Assembly (NCBI GenBank): GCA_945865485.1
Contig: CAMBEC010000001.1
Location: forward strand, 147,768-211,767
Source: Rickettsia typhi
GTDB lineage: Bacteria > Pseudomonadota > Alphaproteobacteria > Rickettsiales > Rickettsiaceae
DNA length: 64,000 bases
Direction of reading: 5' to 3'
Both the position numbers and the translations under genes were made by a program. Shown in pieces: positions 1 through 8,270 of the stretch; position 1 is the stretch's first letter; each line of letters begins with the position of its first letter. The notes under the pieces are model-generated. The model saw only the letters and a list, made by a program, of their open reading frames with translations, ran no database searches and was not told the origin of the DNA.

Positions 1-209
1 AAGCGTTTGAACAATCTCAAGCTAAAGGCGTTAGTAAAAGCAGCAAGGACAAGGATGTAATAACAAGACCAAGATCACTTTCAGTACCACCTTTTGTTAA
101 GAAGGAAGTGGCCAAGATATCAGGAGTAATGCACGATTCATCCACAAGACCAAGATCAGCATCTGCGCCACCGCCGGTCAAAAAAAGCCCTCCTAGTCAA
201 AGGATGTAA
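1..209 (+). CDS. C-terminal tail of a basic, proline-rich protein (5' end outside window)
   Basis: An open frame enters from the left edge (reading from base 3) and ends at the TAA at 207-209, giving the last 68 residues of a longer protein. The tail is rich in Lys, Arg, Ser and Pro and looks disordered. It contains two copies of a degenerate 15-residue unit, roughly T-R-P-R-S-x-S-x-P-P-x-V-K-K, about 30 residues apart. No catalytic domain is visible in the part present. Such basic, Ser/Pro-rich repeat tails occur in secreted rickettsial proteins, but function cannot be assigned without the N-terminal part. The next gene starts 141 bases downstream on the same strand. Confidence 0.6.
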   Translation, partial: AFEQSQAKGVSKSSKDKDVITRPRSLSVPPFVKKEVAKISGVMHDSSTRPRSASAPPPVKKSPPSQRM

Positions 210-350
210 ATTATTCTGTCAATTTATTCAGAAATTTTATATGTCTCCTCTATCTCATAGGGGCAAATAAATCCAGCTTGACTTATTAAGTGTTTTTAAT
301 ATATTGTTTACTTCCATGATCAATTAGCAATATCTTTAAAAGTAAATTCT

Positions 351-2612
351 ATGAAACACCAAGATGTTGATACGCCACCATCCAAAGGTACTAGCCCTAA
401 CATTACTTTTAAAGTACTTAAAAATGAAACCATTTTTTCTTTTCATACGGCCTTGAATTTATACAATGCTTATAACCTTGGCGGCCCAGCTCATACTGGA
501 GTGTTAGCTGTAACATCTCTTGCAGACCAAGTACTTTCATCAAGCAACATAACTGATAAAAGTTATTTTAGCTTATCTAGTTTCTGGGGTTATGTAGGAT
601 GGAGCGCTATAAAACAAATACAATCATCAGAGAAAATACCTACACAATATAAAGTCCCTCTATATGCTGCATCTTCTCTGATAAGCGTTGGCATGATATG
701 CCTTGGACCAGATATTTTTGCACCAAAAACTAACCATAAAAAAACATTAGACTCTACAAAATTAATTGCTAGCTTTTTTGATAAGACAGATGAGCTCGCA
801 AAGCTAGAAGATCAATTTAGTAAGGGATATGTTTCTGGTATCACCCACGCTATAAGTAATTTCAAACAAATATTATCAAATAAATTTATTTTATTTTCTT
901 TGCTATATCAAGGTGTTGATATAGCAAAATTAGTTTTAGTACAAAAATTCTTCCAATATATGCCCGCGGGAAAAATGGCATCATTTTTTGCTGCTAAAGA
1001 AGATAATCCAATAAACTATTTGATCAAACTATCATTGCTTAAATTAGTTAAAGAAGTGACAGAAACTGTTCATAACAAAATAGTAACTAAATTAAAAGAG
1101 ACCCTAAAAAAAGATATCGATAAACATGTGATTGAAATTGTACTGCAAAATGATAGCACTCAAAAAGTCATGGACCTTGGTCCAAAAGTGAATATATTAT
1201 CTAATCAGATATCAAGAATTTACGACGAAACTACGGCGCAAACTTCTCAAACATTGCAAAGCCTAGTCATGCCCTTAGTAACACCTTCAAGCTTTAGCAA
1301 CCAAAGATCTATACCAATATTAGATTCGAATCCTTCATTATTTTTATTAGACTCTTTAATTAACACAATTTTTAACTACACTAATATCAATATAGTAGAA
1401 AAATGGATAACAACTAAACTTTATGGACAAAGAAAAGAAGAAGATTCGGGAGATACGGAGATAACTACACAAAAAATGGGTTCATGCACCTTAAATATTG
1501 TATCTAACCCATCCGGCTATACTTATGGAAATATCCAGGAAATTGCCAAACTAGGTGGTAATAAATATATGCTGAGTAAAGTATTGGCATATATAGAAAA
1601 GAATTCTACATCTCCTATTCAAAGTAAATCAACAATCACTTCCTTATTAGATTTTATCAAAAATTCAATTCAGGAATTTCTTTATGCAGGCGTGTTTATA
1701 TCTCAAGGCATTAGTCAAGAAGAGTTATTTGCTATTGAAACTCTTATAGGAAACTTAACAACAACATTAGGGCTTAGTAATAATTCGAATTCAACTATTT
1801 ATGGTGCAGGTCAAGAAATTGATCCAGCAGAAATATTATCTACTTTGAAGATTTTAAAAGAAAGACACCACGGTGGACCTGAACGCTTACTAAGTGAGAC
1901 AATGATCTTATCTTTAGAAAATTACCATTTAAAGAAAAAGGCTGAAAACACAGATATGCTTCACATTGAAAATTTAGAGTTTGAACCAGGCCATATATAC
2001 GCAATCACAGGTAAGATCGGTACCGGAAAAACAACGCTTCTAACAGATGTTGCTAAATGTCTAATGCCAGTTTTTTGTTCTAGTGGTAAGATTTTTTATC
2101 CGACTTATCAACACCATGCTATTAAAGAAATTTTTTGCGGAACTACCCCTTTCTCACCTCCGGCAACAACATTATTTGAACGTTTAACTTACCGTCTAGA
2201 TCAAGAATATGTAAATAGCCACAAAGAAGTACTAATGCACTCTGCACTACAATTATTTGCACTATTTGGTCAACAAGGTTTTTCAGAAGAAAAACTCTCC
2301 ACTAAAGGTAATGATGACAAGTTATCTTTAAGCACCGGTCAGGGGAAATTAGCCATGATTATCAGCGCAATAATCTATAAACAATACCTAGGTGAACCAG
2401 TATTATTTGTGATCGACGAAACATTAGCTAACTTAGACATAGACACTACAAGTTTAGTCTGCAATGAAATAAAGAAAATATTCGCTGACTCAATTGTTTT
2501 ATCTGTTGATCATAATGCAAAGCATAACCCTAACTTTTACACCGACTTAATTGATCTAGCTAGCTTCAATCCAGTTGAGGTAGTGGGTGTTATTGAAGAA
2601 ACTAATGGTTAA
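351..2612 (+). CDS. ABC-type ATPase fused to a long, weakly membrane-like N-terminal region
   Basis: A 753-residue protein whose last ~220 residues form an ABC ATPase: Walker A GKIGTGKTT at 554-562, a variant signature LSTGQG around 660-665 (usual form LSGGQ), Walker B VLFVIDE at 684-690 followed by a D-loop (NLD), and an H-loop histidine in SVDHN near 721. The first ~530 residues contain a few hydrophobic segments (about 105-125 and 180-210) and long amphipathic helices, and resemble no ABC exporter domain I can name with certainty; the half-transporter ABCD/SbmA-like layout is the closest match. No permease or partner gene is adjacent. It may be a divergent half-transporter or a membrane-associated ATPase. 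ATP binding is well supported; the substrate is unknown. Confidence 0.7.
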   Translation: MKHQDVDTPPSKGTSPNITFKVLKNETIFSFHTALNLYNAYNLGGPAHTGVLAVTSLADQVLSSSNITDKSYFSLSSFWGYVGWSAIKQIQSSEKIPTQYKVPLYAASSLISVGMICLGPDIFAPKTNHKKTLDSTKLIASFFDKTDELAKLEDQFSKGYVSGITHAISNFKQILSNKFILFSLLYQGVDIAKLVLVQKFFQYMPAGKMASFFAAKEDNPINYLIKLSLLKLVKEVTETVHNKIVTKLKETLKKDIDKHVIEIVLQNDSTQKVMDLGPKVNILSNQISRIYDETTAQTSQTLQSLVMPLVTPSSFSNQRSIPILDSNPSLFLLDSLINTIFNYTNINIVEKWITTKLYGQRKEEDSGDTEITTQKMGSCTLNIVSNPSGYTYGNIQEIAKLGGNKYMLSKVLAYIEKNSTSPIQSKSTITSLLDFIKNSIQEFLYAGVFISQGISQEELFAIETLIGNLTTTLGLSNNSNSTIYGAGQEIDPAEILSTLKILKERHHGGPERLLSETMILSLENYHLKKKAENTDMLHIENLEFEPGHIYAITGKIGTGKTTLLTDVAKCLMPVFCSSGKIFYPTYQHHAIKEIFCGTTPFSPPATTLFERLTYRLDQEYVNSHKEVLMHSALQLFALFGQQGFSEEKLSTKGNDDKLSLSTGQGKLAMIISAIIYKQYLGEPVLFVIDETLANLDIDTTSLVCNEIKKIFADSIVLSVDHNAKHNPNFYTDLIDLASFNPVEVVGVIEETNG

Positions 2613-2669
2613 GTCCTATTAATTGCACGCTGCATTAAGAATACAATCGGTATAACTCCGAGTTTGATC

Positions 2670-2698
2670 TTGCAATAATTGGCTATAGTTGCTATTAT
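2670..2698 (+). promoter_or_regulatory. Predicted sigma70 promoter of infA-maf
   Basis: A -35 box TTGCAA (2670-2675) and a -10 box TATTAT (2693-2698) are separated by exactly 17 bases, and the infA start lies 30 bases beyond the -10 box. Found by eye from the consensus only. Confidence 0.5.
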
Positions 2699-2728
2699 CG
2701 GTGGACATATTTAACAATCTAAATTTTT

Positions 2729-2944
2729 ATGGCTAAAGAAGAGTTAATTGAGTTTGACGGAGAAGTTTTAGAATTGCTCCCAAATGCACATTTTCGGGTA
2801 AAACTTGAAAATGGACATCAGTTTATTGCTCATACTTCTGGCAGAATGCGTAAAAATCGTATTCGTATCCTTGCTGGTGATAAAGTTCGTGTTGAAATGA
2901 CCCCTTACGACTTGACTAATGGCAGAGTCATTCTTAGATACTAG
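2729..2944 (+). CDS. infA: Translation initiation factor IF-1
   Basis: A 71-residue single-domain OB-fold protein. IF-1 occupies the ribosomal A site of the 30S subunit and assists IF-2 and IF-3 in start selection. The conserved core is plain: [17 protein letters not shown], then [19 protein letters not shown] and the ending [11 protein letters not shown]. The length is exactly that of the family. It is followed after 9 bases by maf, the rickettsial order, so the two are probably co-transcribed from the promoter at 2670-2698. Confidence 0.98.
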   Translation: MAKEELIEFDGEVLELLPNAHFRVKLENGHQFIAHTSGRMRKNRIRILAGDKVRVEMTPYDLTNGRVILRY

Positions 2945-2953
2945 ACTTTTTGT

Positions 2954-3553
2954 ATGAATAATTTACCAATTATTTTGGCCTCAGCTTCGCCAGCTAGACT
3001 TCAATTGCTTCGCCAAATTGGAATAACACCTGATTTTGTTATTCCTTCTGACATTGATGAAGCAGAACAAGCTGGTGAACTTCCAAGACAACTGGCCAAC
3101 AGATTGAGCTTTGAAAAAGCAGCTTTTATAGCAGCCACAGTTGATCAGGGTATCATTATTGGAGCAGATACAATACCTACAGTTGGCAGACGTATTATGA
3201 GAAAAGCGATGACTGCAGAAGATGTACGCCTGAGCTTACAGCTTTTATCACAAAGACGACATAGCGTTTATACTGGAGTTTGTGTGATCAAAAAAACTTC
3301 TACTGAAACAGTAAAATTAATAAAAGTGGTAAAATCAATAGTCAAATTTAGGCATCTATCTACTTCAGAAATTGAGTATTTCTGTTCTACTAATCAAGGC
3401 ATTGACAAAGCGGGTGGCTACACTCTTACTGGTTATGCTGAATCATTCGTTTCTTATCTTTCCGGTTCATTCTCAAACATTATTGGCCTTCCTCTTTGTG
3501 AAACAGTTACTATGTTAAAATCAGTTGGCGTAAAAACACAAAATTTATTATAG
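2954..3553 (+). CDS. maf: Maf/YhdE-type nucleoside triphosphate pyrophosphatase
   Basis: A 199-residue Maf/HAM1-fold protein. The family hydrolyses non-canonical or modified nucleoside triphosphates (dTTP/UTP or m7GTP according to subgroup) and has been linked to septum formation. Diagnostic segments are the N-terminal LASASPARLQLL (family pattern S-x-S-P-R-R), the catalytic GADTIPTV region (usual GADTvV), HSVYTGVCV, and DKAGGYTLTGYAESFV near residue 150. The SPAR and DTIPT spellings depart slightly from the consensus, so the substrate subgroup cannot be called. It follows infA directly and probably shares its transcript. Confidence 0.92.
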   Translation: MNNLPIILASASPARLQLLRQIGITPDFVIPSDIDEAEQAGELPRQLANRLSFEKAAFIAATVDQGIIIGADTIPTVGRRIMRKAMTAEDVRLSLQLLSQRRHSVYTGVCVIKKTSTETVKLIKVVKSIVKFRHLSTSEIEYFCSTNQGIDKAGGYTLTGYAESFVSYLSGSFSNIIGLPLCETVTMLKSVGVKTQNLL

Positions 3554-3590
3554 CTCTGTTTTCTTACATTCTTAAATTTGTATTATGTAA

Positions 3591-3619
3591 TTGATTTTGC
3601 TTAAAAAACTTGCTATACA
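3591..3619 (+). promoter_or_regulatory. Predicted promoter of tRNA-Leu(GAG)
   Basis: TTGATT (3591-3596) and TATACA (3614-3619) are 17 bases apart and sit 18 bases upstream of the mature tRNA 5' end, the expected geometry for a tRNA gene promoter. Confidence 0.5.
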
Positions 3620-3637
3620 GGAACAAGTTTTCCATAA

Positions 3638-3722
3638 GCGGCCGTGGCGAAATGGTAGACGCGCAGCGTTGAGGTCGCTGTTCTGATAAGGAGTGGAAGT
3701 TCAAATCTTCTCGGCCGCACCA
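3638..3722 (+). tRNA. tRNA-Leu (anticodon GAG)
   Basis: An 85-base class II tRNA with CCA encoded. The acceptor stem is GCGGCCG / CGGCCGC, the anticodon stem CAGCG / CGCTG closes the loop TTGAGGT with GAG at 3671-3673, and there is a long variable arm as expected for leucine. It reads CUC/CUU codons. Confidence 0.95.
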
Positions 3723-3894
3723 CGTTATTGTTATAGTCGCTTAACTTGGATTAAGGGCTAAGTACGAGGAATGTAGTTCTATATACACTAGGATGGCGAA
3801 AAGAAGAATAACTTACCTATTCAAAAATGACTACAATCTCAGGTAGCCATTTATGACCTCACTAACGTGAACTTTGATATAAGAAGGAGAGATT
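3723..3894 (+). other. Unassigned leader upstream of mgtE
   Basis: About 170 bases between tRNA-Leu and mgtE with no open frame. Short complementary segments are visible, for example ATGACTAC (around 3827) with GTAGCCAT (one mismatch). An excellent ribosome binding site, AAGGAG at 3884-3889, lies 5 bases before the mgtE ATG. Magnesium transporter genes are often preceded by riboswitches such as the M-box, but I do not recognise that consensus here. Confidence 0.3.
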
Positions 3895-5265
3895 ATGCAA
3901 GATGAGCTCAACACTATATCACCTGATCATCAGGACAAACTCGTACAGCAGTTTGAGTATATTAATGATTTAATCGCCAATGATAATATAGAAAAAGCCG
4001 TTGAACTGCTTCTTGAATTGCATTACGCTGATTTAGCCGATTTTTTAGATAACGTTAATCGCAAATACTATCACATTATTTTCCCAGCCCTTGCAAGTAT
4101 GCTGAACTCAGAAGTGCTTGTTTGGTTAAGTGATGGTAACAAACAGCCAGCAATTGAAGCTCTTGGCCTAGATGTAAGCGCTAGATTAATTGATGAACTT
4201 GATATTGAAGATTCTATTGAGGTAATAGAAGCCCTTAATGCAGAGTTAAAAGAATTAATAATTGCCAAGCTTAAAACTGATAAACGTCAACAAATTATAG
4301 AGGGGTTTAAGTATCCTGAAAATACTGCTGGACGAGTCCTCGAAAAAGATTTTGTTTCACTTCGTCAACACTGGACTGCTGGTCAAGCAATTGATTTTAT
4401 AAGAAGAAGTAATATTAGTGCTGACTTTCATGCAGCGATAGTGGTTGATAGCAGGGTTAAACCTGTTGGTACAATATTACTATGCAAATTATTAAAAAGC
4501 TCCCGAAATGTTCCTCTAGTTGAATTGATGAACTATGAATTTATGGCAGCTGATACTAATACCGAACTTGATGAATTAGCATTTATATTTAAACAATACG
4601 CACTAACAATAGTGCCAGTAACAACAAAACAAGGTAAACTTGTGGGGAGTATATCGATTGATAATATGCTTTATATCGTTGAAGAACAAGCCGAGAGCGA
4701 ATTCTTACATTTTGGGGGGATTAATAATAGCGATATTTTCTACAATCTGTACACAACAACAAAGAGCAGGTTTCCATGGTTATTTGTAAATCTTGTTACC
4801 GCATGTCTTACTTCATTGGTCATTAATCAATTCAGTGATACTATTTCTAAATTAATTACCTTAGCTACAATTATGCCTATCGTTGCCTCAATGGGTGGAA
4901 ACGCTGGGACACAAGTAATGACTGTAACAGTCAGAGCGCTAGCAAACAGAGAGATAACTAGCACTAGTACAAAAAGAGTAATCACAAAAGAAATTTATGT
5001 TTGTACTCTAAATGGCTTATTGCTTGCTGCTATTGGAATTGTTCTCACTTACGTATTATTTGCTGAAATAAAATTAAGTCTAGTTTTTGCTAGTGCAGTT
5101 GTCATAAATTTTACCATTGCTGGATTTTTAGGCTCTTGTATTCCAATGATACTTAATCACTTTGACATTGATCCAGCCACTGCTTCTGGCGTTTTCTTAA
5201 CTGCTTGTACTGATGCGATAGGTTTTTTTAGCTTTTTGGGATTAGCATATTTCTTCTTGGTATAA
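3895..5265 (+). CDS. mgtE: Magnesium transporter MgtE
   Basis: A 456-residue inner-membrane Mg2+ channel of the MgtE/SLC41 family. The order is the usual one: an acidic N-terminal superhelical domain (about 15-130), a pair of CBS domains (about 135-260) that sense cytosolic Mg2+, and five membrane helices from about residue 290. The family signature PIVASMGGNAGTQ is present at the pore. The ATG at 3895 has a strong Shine-Dalgarno 5 bases upstream. It is preceded by a tRNA and followed by a non-coding gap, so it is probably a single-gene unit. Full length, no anomaly. Confidence 0.96.
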   Translation: MQDELNTISPDHQDKLVQQFEYINDLIANDNIEKAVELLLELHYADLADFLDNVNRKYYHIIFPALASMLNSEVLVWLSDGNKQPAIEALGLDVSARLIDELDIEDSIEVIEALNAELKELIIAKLKTDKRQQIIEGFKYPENTAGRVLEKDFVSLRQHWTAGQAIDFIRRSNISADFHAAIVVDSRVKPVGTILLCKLLKSSRNVPLVELMNYEFMAADTNTELDELAFIFKQYALTIVPVTTKQGKLVGSISIDNMLYIVEEQAESEFLHFGGINNSDIFYNLYTTTKSRFPWLFVNLVTACLTSLVINQFSDTISKLITLATIMPIVASMGGNAGTQVMTVTVRALANREITSTSTKRVITKEIYVCTLNGLLLAAIGIVLTYVLFAEIKLSLVFASAVVINFTIAGFLGSCIPMILNHFDIDPATASGVFLTACTDAIGFFSFLGLAYFFLV

Positions 5266-5543
5266 TTTGTTATTAGTACATCGCGCGGTTTATTCTAAAT
5301 AAAATTAACATACTCAGTATAGTTGTAGTCATACAATGAGAATTGGAATATTAACAAAAATGCCAAAGCTACTATTGCTTTGTATTTACCTAATATATGG
5401 AATAAATAGTCTAATTTAACCTTATATTGGCTACTAACTAAATAATAGGATATTCTTTGTAATCTTAAGCTCCAGTTTTCTGATGGCTCTTTACGTATCC
5501 AAGAATTTTTTGATATTATCATTTAATAAACCTATTTTTTTAT
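5266..5543. other. AT-rich gap with one doubtful leftward ORF
   Basis: No recognised gene. A leftward frame at 5295-5522 would encode 75 residues ending in a possible membrane helix (AIVALAFLLIFQF). It has only a weak AGGT upstream of its ATG and no homology I recognise; it may be a relic or chance. Confidence 0.25.
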
Positions 5544-5573
5544 TTGGCATTGACTCTAAATTTATGATATAAA
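5544..5573 (+). promoter_or_regulatory. Predicted promoter of the UmuD-like gene
   Basis: TTGGCA (5544-5549) and TATAAA (5568-5573) are separated by 18 bases, 47 bases before the ATG at 5620. No LexA box of the CTGT-N8-ACAG or GTTC-N7-GTTC type is evident. Confidence 0.4.
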
Positions 5574-5619
5574 ATAAATGTACAGTTTTCAAGTAAAAAA
5601 CTTTTTTAGGAGTAAAATT

Positions 5620-6135
5620 ATGAATCATGGTGGAAAAAGAACAGGGGCTGGGCGACCAAAGGGACAAGGTCGCTATGGCACATCAACAAAAGCAGTTCGA
5701 GTTCCGGACTATTTAGTTGAAGACATAAAGGACTACTCATTAAACGGTGGCTACAAAGTACCATTTTTTAGTTCGATGGTTGAAGCAGGATCCCCTTCCA
5801 TAGCAGAAGATCATGTTGAAGAAATGCTTGATATGAATAGCTTACTTATAAAAAATCCACATACTACTTTCTGTGTCAAGGTAACTGGTCTATCAATGAT
5901 AGATGCCGGAATTTATGAAGGAGATAAATTACTTGTGGATAGCAGCATTACTCCAGTTGAGGGAAAAATTGTTGTTGCAGCGCTTGATGGTATGTTGACC
6001 GTAAAACGTCTTGGTTATATTGATAAAAAACCTTATTTACTCCCAGAGAATCCTAACTTTGATCCAATACCCATTTTAGAGAATTCGGAGGTTCATATTT
6101 GGGGAGTTGTAACTAATATATTAAGAAGTTTATAA
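5620..6135 (+). CDS. UmuD-like S24 self-cleaving protease with a basic N-terminal extension
   Basis: A 171-residue protein of peptidase family S24 (LexA/UmuD). In UmuD, self-cleavage triggered by RecA filaments activates the protein for translesion synthesis with UmuC. Visible here are an Ala-Gly cleavage dipeptide at about 56-57 (MVEAGSPS), the nucleophile Ser92 in GLSMIDAGIYEGD and the general-base Lys129 in LTVKRL. The first ~40 residues carry a GGKRTGAGRPKG motif and a basic segment, longer than in E. coli UmuD, and could bind DNA. The ATG at 5620 is chosen over an in-frame ATG at 5578 because AGGAG lies just upstream of it. No umuC is nearby; the partner is an unknown small gene 10 bases downstream. 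Confidence 0.85.
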   Translation: MNHGGKRTGAGRPKGQGRYGTSTKAVRVPDYLVEDIKDYSLNGGYKVPFFSSMVEAGSPSIAEDHVEEMLDMNSLLIKNPHTTFCVKVTGLSMIDAGIYEGDKLLVDSSITPVEGKIVVAALDGMLTVKRLGYIDKKPYLLPENPNFDPIPILENSEVHIWGVVTNILRSL

Positions 6136-6145
6136 GGAGAAACTT

Positions 6146-6406
6146 ATGCTATATGAAGTAGAAAATCTAGAAAAAGCCAGAAATTTTTTATCGACTGCTA
6201 GAACAAAAATTATACTCACTAATCCGCAAGGTAGTACTAGATATTATGGAATGCGAGTGATTGATTATATTTTCAAAACTCTGCGGCAAGAATTTCCTGA
6301 TAAAATAGGTGGGGTAATTGTTAATGCCTACGATGATTATTCAGCTTTTGTTAGTGCAAGAAAATTGGGCTACAAAGAAATCCAATATTTTAATAGAGCT
6401 GCATGA
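6146..6406 (+). CDS. Small conserved-looking protein downstream of the UmuD-like gene
   Basis: An 86-residue protein with an excellent ribosome binding site (AAGGAG, 6 bases before ATG), only 10 bases after the S24 protease gene, so the pair is almost certainly co-transcribed. No signal peptide, membrane segment or known motif is visible. The mixed sequence with aromatic and charged residues suggests a compact cytoplasmic alpha/beta fold. I do not recognise the family. The operon context suggests a link with the protease or with DNA damage, which is inference only. Confidence 0.7.
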   Translation: MLYEVENLEKARNFLSTARTKIILTNPQGSTRYYGMRVIDYIFKTLRQEFPDKIGGVIVNAYDDYSAFVSARKLGYKEIQYFNRAA

Positions 6407-6508
6407 TAAGGTTTATGATACCAATTTCTTATTGCTTTTTTTATAAAATTTGACTACAAACACTATGGAACTATTTAGCAGCAATCGTTTAGATTGTTAT
6501 GGTAGTTT

Positions 6509-6582
6509 GGCCAGGTAGCAAAATGGTAATGCCGTGGACTGCAAATCCTCTATCGCCGGTTCGATTCCGGCTCTGGCCTCCA
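6509..6582 (+). tRNA. tRNA-Cys (anticodon GCA)
   Basis: A 74-base tRNA with CCA encoded. The acceptor stem is GGCCAGG / TCTGGCC (one G-U pair), the T arm GCCGG-TTCGATT-CCGGC is perfect, and the anticodon GCA is at 6541-6543. The anticodon stem GTGGA / TCCTC contains a U-U mismatch at the second pair. Confidence 0.95.
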
Positions 6583-6638
6583 CCTATCTTGATACATATA
6601 TATTGAAGCTTAAAACTAATTCAAGCGAATTATTAAAA

Positions 6639-7568
6639 ATGCAATATATCGAACAATTCTTAGAAATGGCCTTGGCAGAAAGAGGAATTGCCGAGAATAC
6701 ACTAATAAGTTACAAACGAGATTTATTAGATTTTAAAGTTTTTTTACAAAAAATAAAAACAGAAGAACTAACAGTTACTTCAGATAATATTGAACAATAC
6801 ATAAACCTGCTAAGTAATAATGGAATTTTACCTCGTTCGATAAATCGAAAAATATCAACATTAAAGAATTACTACAACTTCCTAATCAGTGAACATTATG
6901 CTGAATATAATCCAGTACTAATTGTAGATTTACCAAAATACCAAAATAAACTCCCTAACGTAATGTCGGTGGAACAAATCAGAACATTACTCAATTTTTA
7001 CGATAACACTGAATCAATAGAAGTGGTGCGCCTTAACGCAATGATCCACCTTATTTATGCAAGTGGCCTTAGAGTGAGCGAGCTGGTCTCGTTAAAACTA
7101 GTGGATATGGTAAGTGGCGGTGGCTCACTACAAGTCAGAAAATCATTTGCTGTGAAGGGAAAAGGCGGTAAAGAGCGAATGGTTGTAATTAATGATAAAG
7201 CTAAAACAACTATTGAGAATTATTTAAAAATAAGAGAAGAATTTTGCCGCGGCAAATCATTAAAAGCAAAGACTTTTTTCTTTTCCAGCAGTTCTAGCTC
7301 TGGCCATATGACACGCCAAAATTTTGCACAACTTCTAAAAAAAGCAGCTCTCCAATCTGGATTGGATGCAACAAACATATCACCACACGTCCTGAGGCAT
7401 AGTTTTGCCAGTCACTTGCTTGAAGGTGGAGCAGATTTACGAGTGATTCAAGAACTACTTGGTCACTCTGATATAAGCACAACTCAGATATATACCCATG
7501 TTCAGACAAATCATCTGAAGAAAACTTTAAAAAACTTTCATCCTCTCGAACGTAAAGAACGAATATAG
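6639..7568 (+). CDS. xerD: Site-specific tyrosine recombinase XerD
   Basis: A 309-residue tyrosine recombinase that resolves chromosome dimers at dif together with XerC. It has an N-terminal SAM-like core-binding domain (about 1-90) and a catalytic domain with Arg145 (ASGLRVSEL), Lys near 175 (VKGKGGKER), His250 and Arg253 (HVLRHSFASHLL), His276 (LLGHSDISTTQ) and the nucleophile Tyr285 (IYTH). The ATG at 6639 is chosen because the frame's upstream ATG at 6534 lies inside tRNA-Cys. The N-terminal spelling resembles rickettsial XerD more than XerC; the XerC/XerD choice is probable rather than certain. Confidence 0.92.
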   Translation: MQYIEQFLEMALAERGIAENTLISYKRDLLDFKVFLQKIKTEELTVTSDNIEQYINLLSNNGILPRSINRKISTLKNYYNFLISEHYAEYNPVLIVDLPKYQNKLPNVMSVEQIRTLLNFYDNTESIEVVRLNAMIHLIYASGLRVSELVSLKLVDMVSGGGSLQVRKSFAVKGKGGKERMVVINDKAKTTIENYLKIREEFCRGKSLKAKTFFFSSSSSSGHMTRQNFAQLLKKAALQSGLDATNISPHVLRHSFASHLLEGGADLRVIQELLGHSDISTTQIYTHVQTNHLKKTLKNFHPLERKERI

Positions 7569-7865
7569 TAAATTAACTTGAAGTAAGGATAGTTAATTTT
7601 GAGCGAGACTCTCAGCCTAGGTTTGCAGTGAGCACAGGCGAAACTTGCTAAATTGGCGCCCCCTATTTTAACCTGAGTTTGATATAAAAAGTGAATATTT
7701 TTGAAAAATCAGAATGGAAAGTCTGTTATCTTTAGTTAAGCTCAGGATGACGTTCAGGTTAGTTAAGTTCAATTTTAACTAAGGCTAATGAATTTCAGGG
7801 CATTCAACCCACTCAACATTGTAAAATAGCTAAGAATTATCATTTAAATTGGAGTTAGTCATGTG
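7569..7865. other. Non-coding gap after xerD with repeat-like fragments
   Basis: About 300 bases with stops in all frames and no gene. It contains short fragments such as CTCAGGATGACGTTCAGG (around 7741) that share the GTTCAG / ATGAC wording of the intergenic repeats at 22225-22371 and 36405-36533, so part of this gap may be a decayed copy. Confidence 0.35.
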
Positions 7866-7950
7866 TGGTACCTCTGGCCGGACTCGAACCGGCACACCCA
7901 AAGAGCAACAGATTTTGAATCTGTCGTGTCTACCATTCCACCACAGAGGC
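7866..7950 (-). tRNA. tRNA-Leu (anticodon CAA)
   Basis: An 85-base class II tRNA on the minus strand with CCA encoded (TGG at 7866-7868 on the plus strand). The acceptor stem is GCCTCTG / CAGAGGT, the anticodon stem ACAGA / TCTGT closes the loop TTCAAAA (anticodon CAA), and a long variable arm is present. It reads UUG. Confidence 0.95.
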
Positions 7951-8270
7951 ACGAAGACTGAACTTTTACCACAATAATTTATATTATGTCAAATAATATA
8001 AATTTGGTAAGGTAACCTGAACTATGTATAATAGATAGTAGATTTATTATAGTTTCTTAAACAGAAGAAGCACCAGGATCCAGGATGACTGGGTGGACCC
8101 AACCATTCAAGATCAAGTTCAGCCTGACATAGTCTTAAAAGAGATGCTAGGCCTACAGGCATGGCTCCTATCTGCGTTCAGGATAACTTTCTAGAATCCA
8201 GAATCCAAGGACCAGACAAAACTTTGTATACAACGCTTCAGAAGGATTATGAACAAAAATTATGTGGAAT
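7951..8270. other. Non-coding gap with scattered repeat fragments
   Basis: About 320 bases between tRNA-Leu(CAA) and the 3' end of the glycosyltransferase gene. The stretch around 8080-8210 contains GATCCAGGATGACTGGG, AAGTTCAGCCTGACAT and GTTCAGGATAAC-like pieces, which look like degraded rickettsial intergenic repeats. No gene or RNA recognised. Confidence 0.35.

Noticed and set aside
3723..3894. M-box Mg2+ riboswitch before mgtE
   Set aside because: The conserved M-box sequence blocks are not visible, so I list the region only as an unassigned leader.
6534..6638. Upstream in-frame extension of xerD
   Set aside because: The extension would begin inside tRNA-Cys; the conserved XerD N-terminus begins at the ATG 6639.
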